DNA of 14,410 nucleotides from DATKSG01 sp035531775 (lineage in GTDB: Bacteria > Actinomycetota > Acidimicrobiia > Acidimicrobiales > UBA8190): assembly GCA_035531775.1 (NCBI GenBank), contig DATKSG010000091.1:1-14410 (forward strand), read 5' to 3'. Made by a program: the position numbers and the translations under genes. Shown in pieces: positions 12,129 through 14,410 of this stretch; positions within the stretch are counted from its first letter, which is position 1; the number at the start of each line of letters is the position of its first letter. The notes beneath the pieces were generated by a model. The model did not search any database and was not told the DNA's origin. It saw nothing but the letters and a program-made list of their open reading frames with translations.

Positions 12129-13505
12129 CTAGCGCCCGAGCGCGGCGAGCACCTCACCGGCGGCCCGCAGGCCCGAGGAGAGAGCGCCGTCGATGTAGCC
12201 GCACCACTCCACGGCTGTCTCGGTGCCGGCCCAGTGGATGGGGCCGACCGGTTGGCGAAGCGCCACCCCGCAACCGGTGAGCAGCCCGGGGGTGAACACG
12301 GCCACCGGCCCGCCGCGGGTGTAGGGCTCGTCGCACCACCGCTGCTCGTGCAACTCGACAGGGGCGCCCGCCTCGGGGCCGAAAGCCCGCATGAGGTCGT
12401 CGAGGACCACCTTGTGACGCTCCTCCTCGGACAAGCCTTCGAACTGGCGGCATTCGTGGCCGGCCACGAAGCCGACCAGAATCCCGAGCGAGCCGTCGGG
12501 AGGAGAGTCGTCGAAGGTCACCCGCAGCGCTCCGTCGTCGGCCACCAGCTGGCCGTTGAGCCCCTGGTCCCTCCAGAACGGGCGCTCGTACACGGCGTGG
12601 TACTTGCTGACCGCTCCCATGGGGGCGCGCATGGAGAGCTGGTCACGCAGCGCCGGCAGCGCCGGCGACCACCGCAGGCGGCCGGCCAGGGCCGGGGGCA
12701 TGGCCACCACCACCCGACGGGCCTGCACTGTGGACGGGCCGTCCGGCGACGACAGTGTCGCCGACACACTGTCGTCGCCGTAGTCGATGGACTCCACCGG
12801 TGAAGACAGGACGATGCGGTCACCGAGCTCCTCGGCCATGCGCAGGGCGAACTGCTGGGCCCCGCCGGTGAAGCGCCGCTCCTGGGCGCCGCCGGTGGTG
12901 CGGGCCAGGTTCATGAGGCCGCCCCCGGCATGTAGGTAGAACAAGGCGTAGAGCAGTGACATCTCCCCAGCCTCGGTGCCGAAGACGGCCTTCACCGCGG
13001 CGTCGATCATCGACCGGGCCGGAACCGACTGCACGTGGGCGGTGAGCCACGAGCCCAGGGTCTGCTCGTCCTGGGCGGCGGCTTCCGGGGCGTTCCACGG
13101 TGCTTCGAGCGGCACCTCCTGCGACGCCAGGTCGAGCTCGAAGATGGCCTCGATGCCTTCGGCGGCGGCCGCCGGGTCGGAGGTGGGGATGAGGCCGGCG
13201 TAGGTGCGGCGGACGCCCTGGCGTATCTCGACCCCCTCGCCGGTGGTGTACGTCGGGAAGGTGGCCACCTCGAACTCCTCGGCCAGGGCCAGCAGGTTGT
13301 CCTGCCCGGGGCCGACCCACTGGCCGCCGTGGTCCACGACGGCACCCGAGGAGGTGGTCTCGGTCCACACCCGTCCCCCCACCCGGTCCCGGGCCTCGAC
13401 CAGCACGACGTCGACGCCGTGGGAAGCCAGGTGGCGGGCGGCCGACAAGCCGGCGTAGCCGGCGCCGACCACCAGCACCTCACACTCTCGGACTTCGTCG
13501 GTCAC
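12129..13505 (-). CDS. Flavin-dependent monoamine oxidase family protein
   Basis: 458 residues from the GTG at 13505, preceded by GGAGG at a spacing of seven to eight bases; an in-frame upstream extension to 13559 is unsupported. FAD-binding features: GAGYAG (14-19) in the N-terminal Rossmann unit, RVGGRVWT (41-48), DHGGQWVGPGQ (58-68) and the C-terminal WAGTET..WCGYIDGALSSGLRAAGEV (425-452). The lysine equivalent to the catalytic-site lysine of mammalian MAO is present (Lys301 in APMGAVSKYHAVYERPFW). The cysteine that carries covalent FAD in MAO (SGGCY) is replaced: here RGGPV (397-401), so FAD is presumably non-covalent and one wall of the aromatic cage is missing, although Tyr437 remains. 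Such enzymes oxidise amines or amino acids to imines and hydrogen peroxide. Substrate is unknown; it heads an operon with an SCP2-like protein and a permease. Confidence 0.93.
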   Translation of the reverse strand: MTDEVRECEVLVVGAGYAGLSAARHLASHGVDVVLVEARDRVGGRVWTETTSSGAVVDHGGQWVGPGQDNLLALAEEFEVATFPTYTTGEGVEIRQGVRRTYAGLIPTSDPAAAAEGIEAIFELDLASQEVPLEAPWNAPEAAAQDEQTLGSWLTAHVQSVPARSMIDAAVKAVFGTEAGEMSLLYALFYLHAGGGLMNLARTTGGAQERRFTGGAQQFALRMAEELGDRIVLSSPVESIDYGDDSVSATLSSPDGPSTVQARRVVVAMPPALAGRLRWSPALPALRDQLSMRAPMGAVSKYHAVYERPFWRDQGLNGQLVADDGALRVTFDDSPPDGSLGILVGFVAGHECRQFEGLSEEERHKVVLDDLMRAFGPEAGAPVELHEQRWCDEPYTRGGPVAVFTPGLLTGCGVALRQPVGPIHWAGTETAVEWCGYIDGALSSGLRAAGEVLAALGR

Positions 13506-13591
13506 TGCTCGCCTCCGTTCACGCCCCGGGTGGCGCGGAGACCTAGTATCTCCCGCCAACGGTCCGACGAGTGGGGGACGGCGTCACTCGC
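13506..13591. promoter_or_regulatory. Divergent intergenic promoter region with inverted repeat
   Basis: The only divergent gap in the window separates the amine oxidase gene (minus) from the repeat-rich membrane protein gene (plus). It contains GGAGA-N7-TCTCC (13537-13553). Within this, TAGTAT (13544-13549) fits a -10 for the plus-strand gene, giving a leader of roughly 35 bases. No convincing -35 is seen. A shared operator is inference. Confidence 0.4.

Positions 13592-14410
<819 letters not shown>

Overview
The window looks like a chromosomal stretch of a high-GC actinobacterium, most likely in or near the Acidimicrobiia. Pointers are dense GC-rich coding with many GTG and TTG starts, a BldD-family regulator, a CIRCE/HrcA/second-DnaJ unit of the actinobacterial kind, and a membrane protein with GPGWW..SDGKWYPPE repeats, which I associate with that class. 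The class-level placement is inference. I see no rRNA, tRNA, CRISPR array, insertion sequence or phage gene.

Almost everything is on the minus strand. Read in the direction of transcription (right to left) the layout is: (1) 13505-10337, an apparent three-gene operon of flavin amine oxidase, SCP2-like lipid-binding protein and APC-type permease. (2) 10298-7282, hrcA-dnaJ-rsmE, headed by a perfect CIRCE operator lying almost on the hrcA start codon. (3) 7281-7059, the largest gap, holding two consecutive hairpins and a BldD-box-like site, followed by a BldD-family regulator (7058-6453) that keeps the complete RxD-x8-RxxD cyclic-di-GMP signature. (4) 6349-1962, a tightly packed unit of a small MerR/excisionase-type HTH protein, HIT hydrolase, PhoH-like ATPase, ybeY, a CNNM/CorC-type CBS protein and era. 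(5) 1930-1, an unnamed four-helix membrane protein, a nitronate monooxygenase-like flavoprotein, and the 5' end of a sulfotransferase-family gene cut by the window edge. On the plus strand only one gene is convincing: a partial membrane protein from 13592 to the right edge, built from nested repeats including 25 consecutive Pro-Glu units.

The centre is the widespread protein-quality / ribosome-maturation neighbourhood: chaperone control (HrcA, DnaJ), rRNA modification (RsmE), 16S rRNA processing and ribosome quality control (YbeY, PhoH), and 30S assembly (Era). The unusual point is that two DNA-binding proteins, one with the residues for sensing cyclic-di-GMP, sit in the middle of it. The best candidates for follow-up are the BldD-like regulator with its upstream sites, the palindrome over the predicted start of the HTH-HIT-phoH-ybeY-era transcript, the CIRCE that leaves almost no 5' leader, the amine oxidase/SCP2/permease operon, and the repeat-built plus-strand protein.
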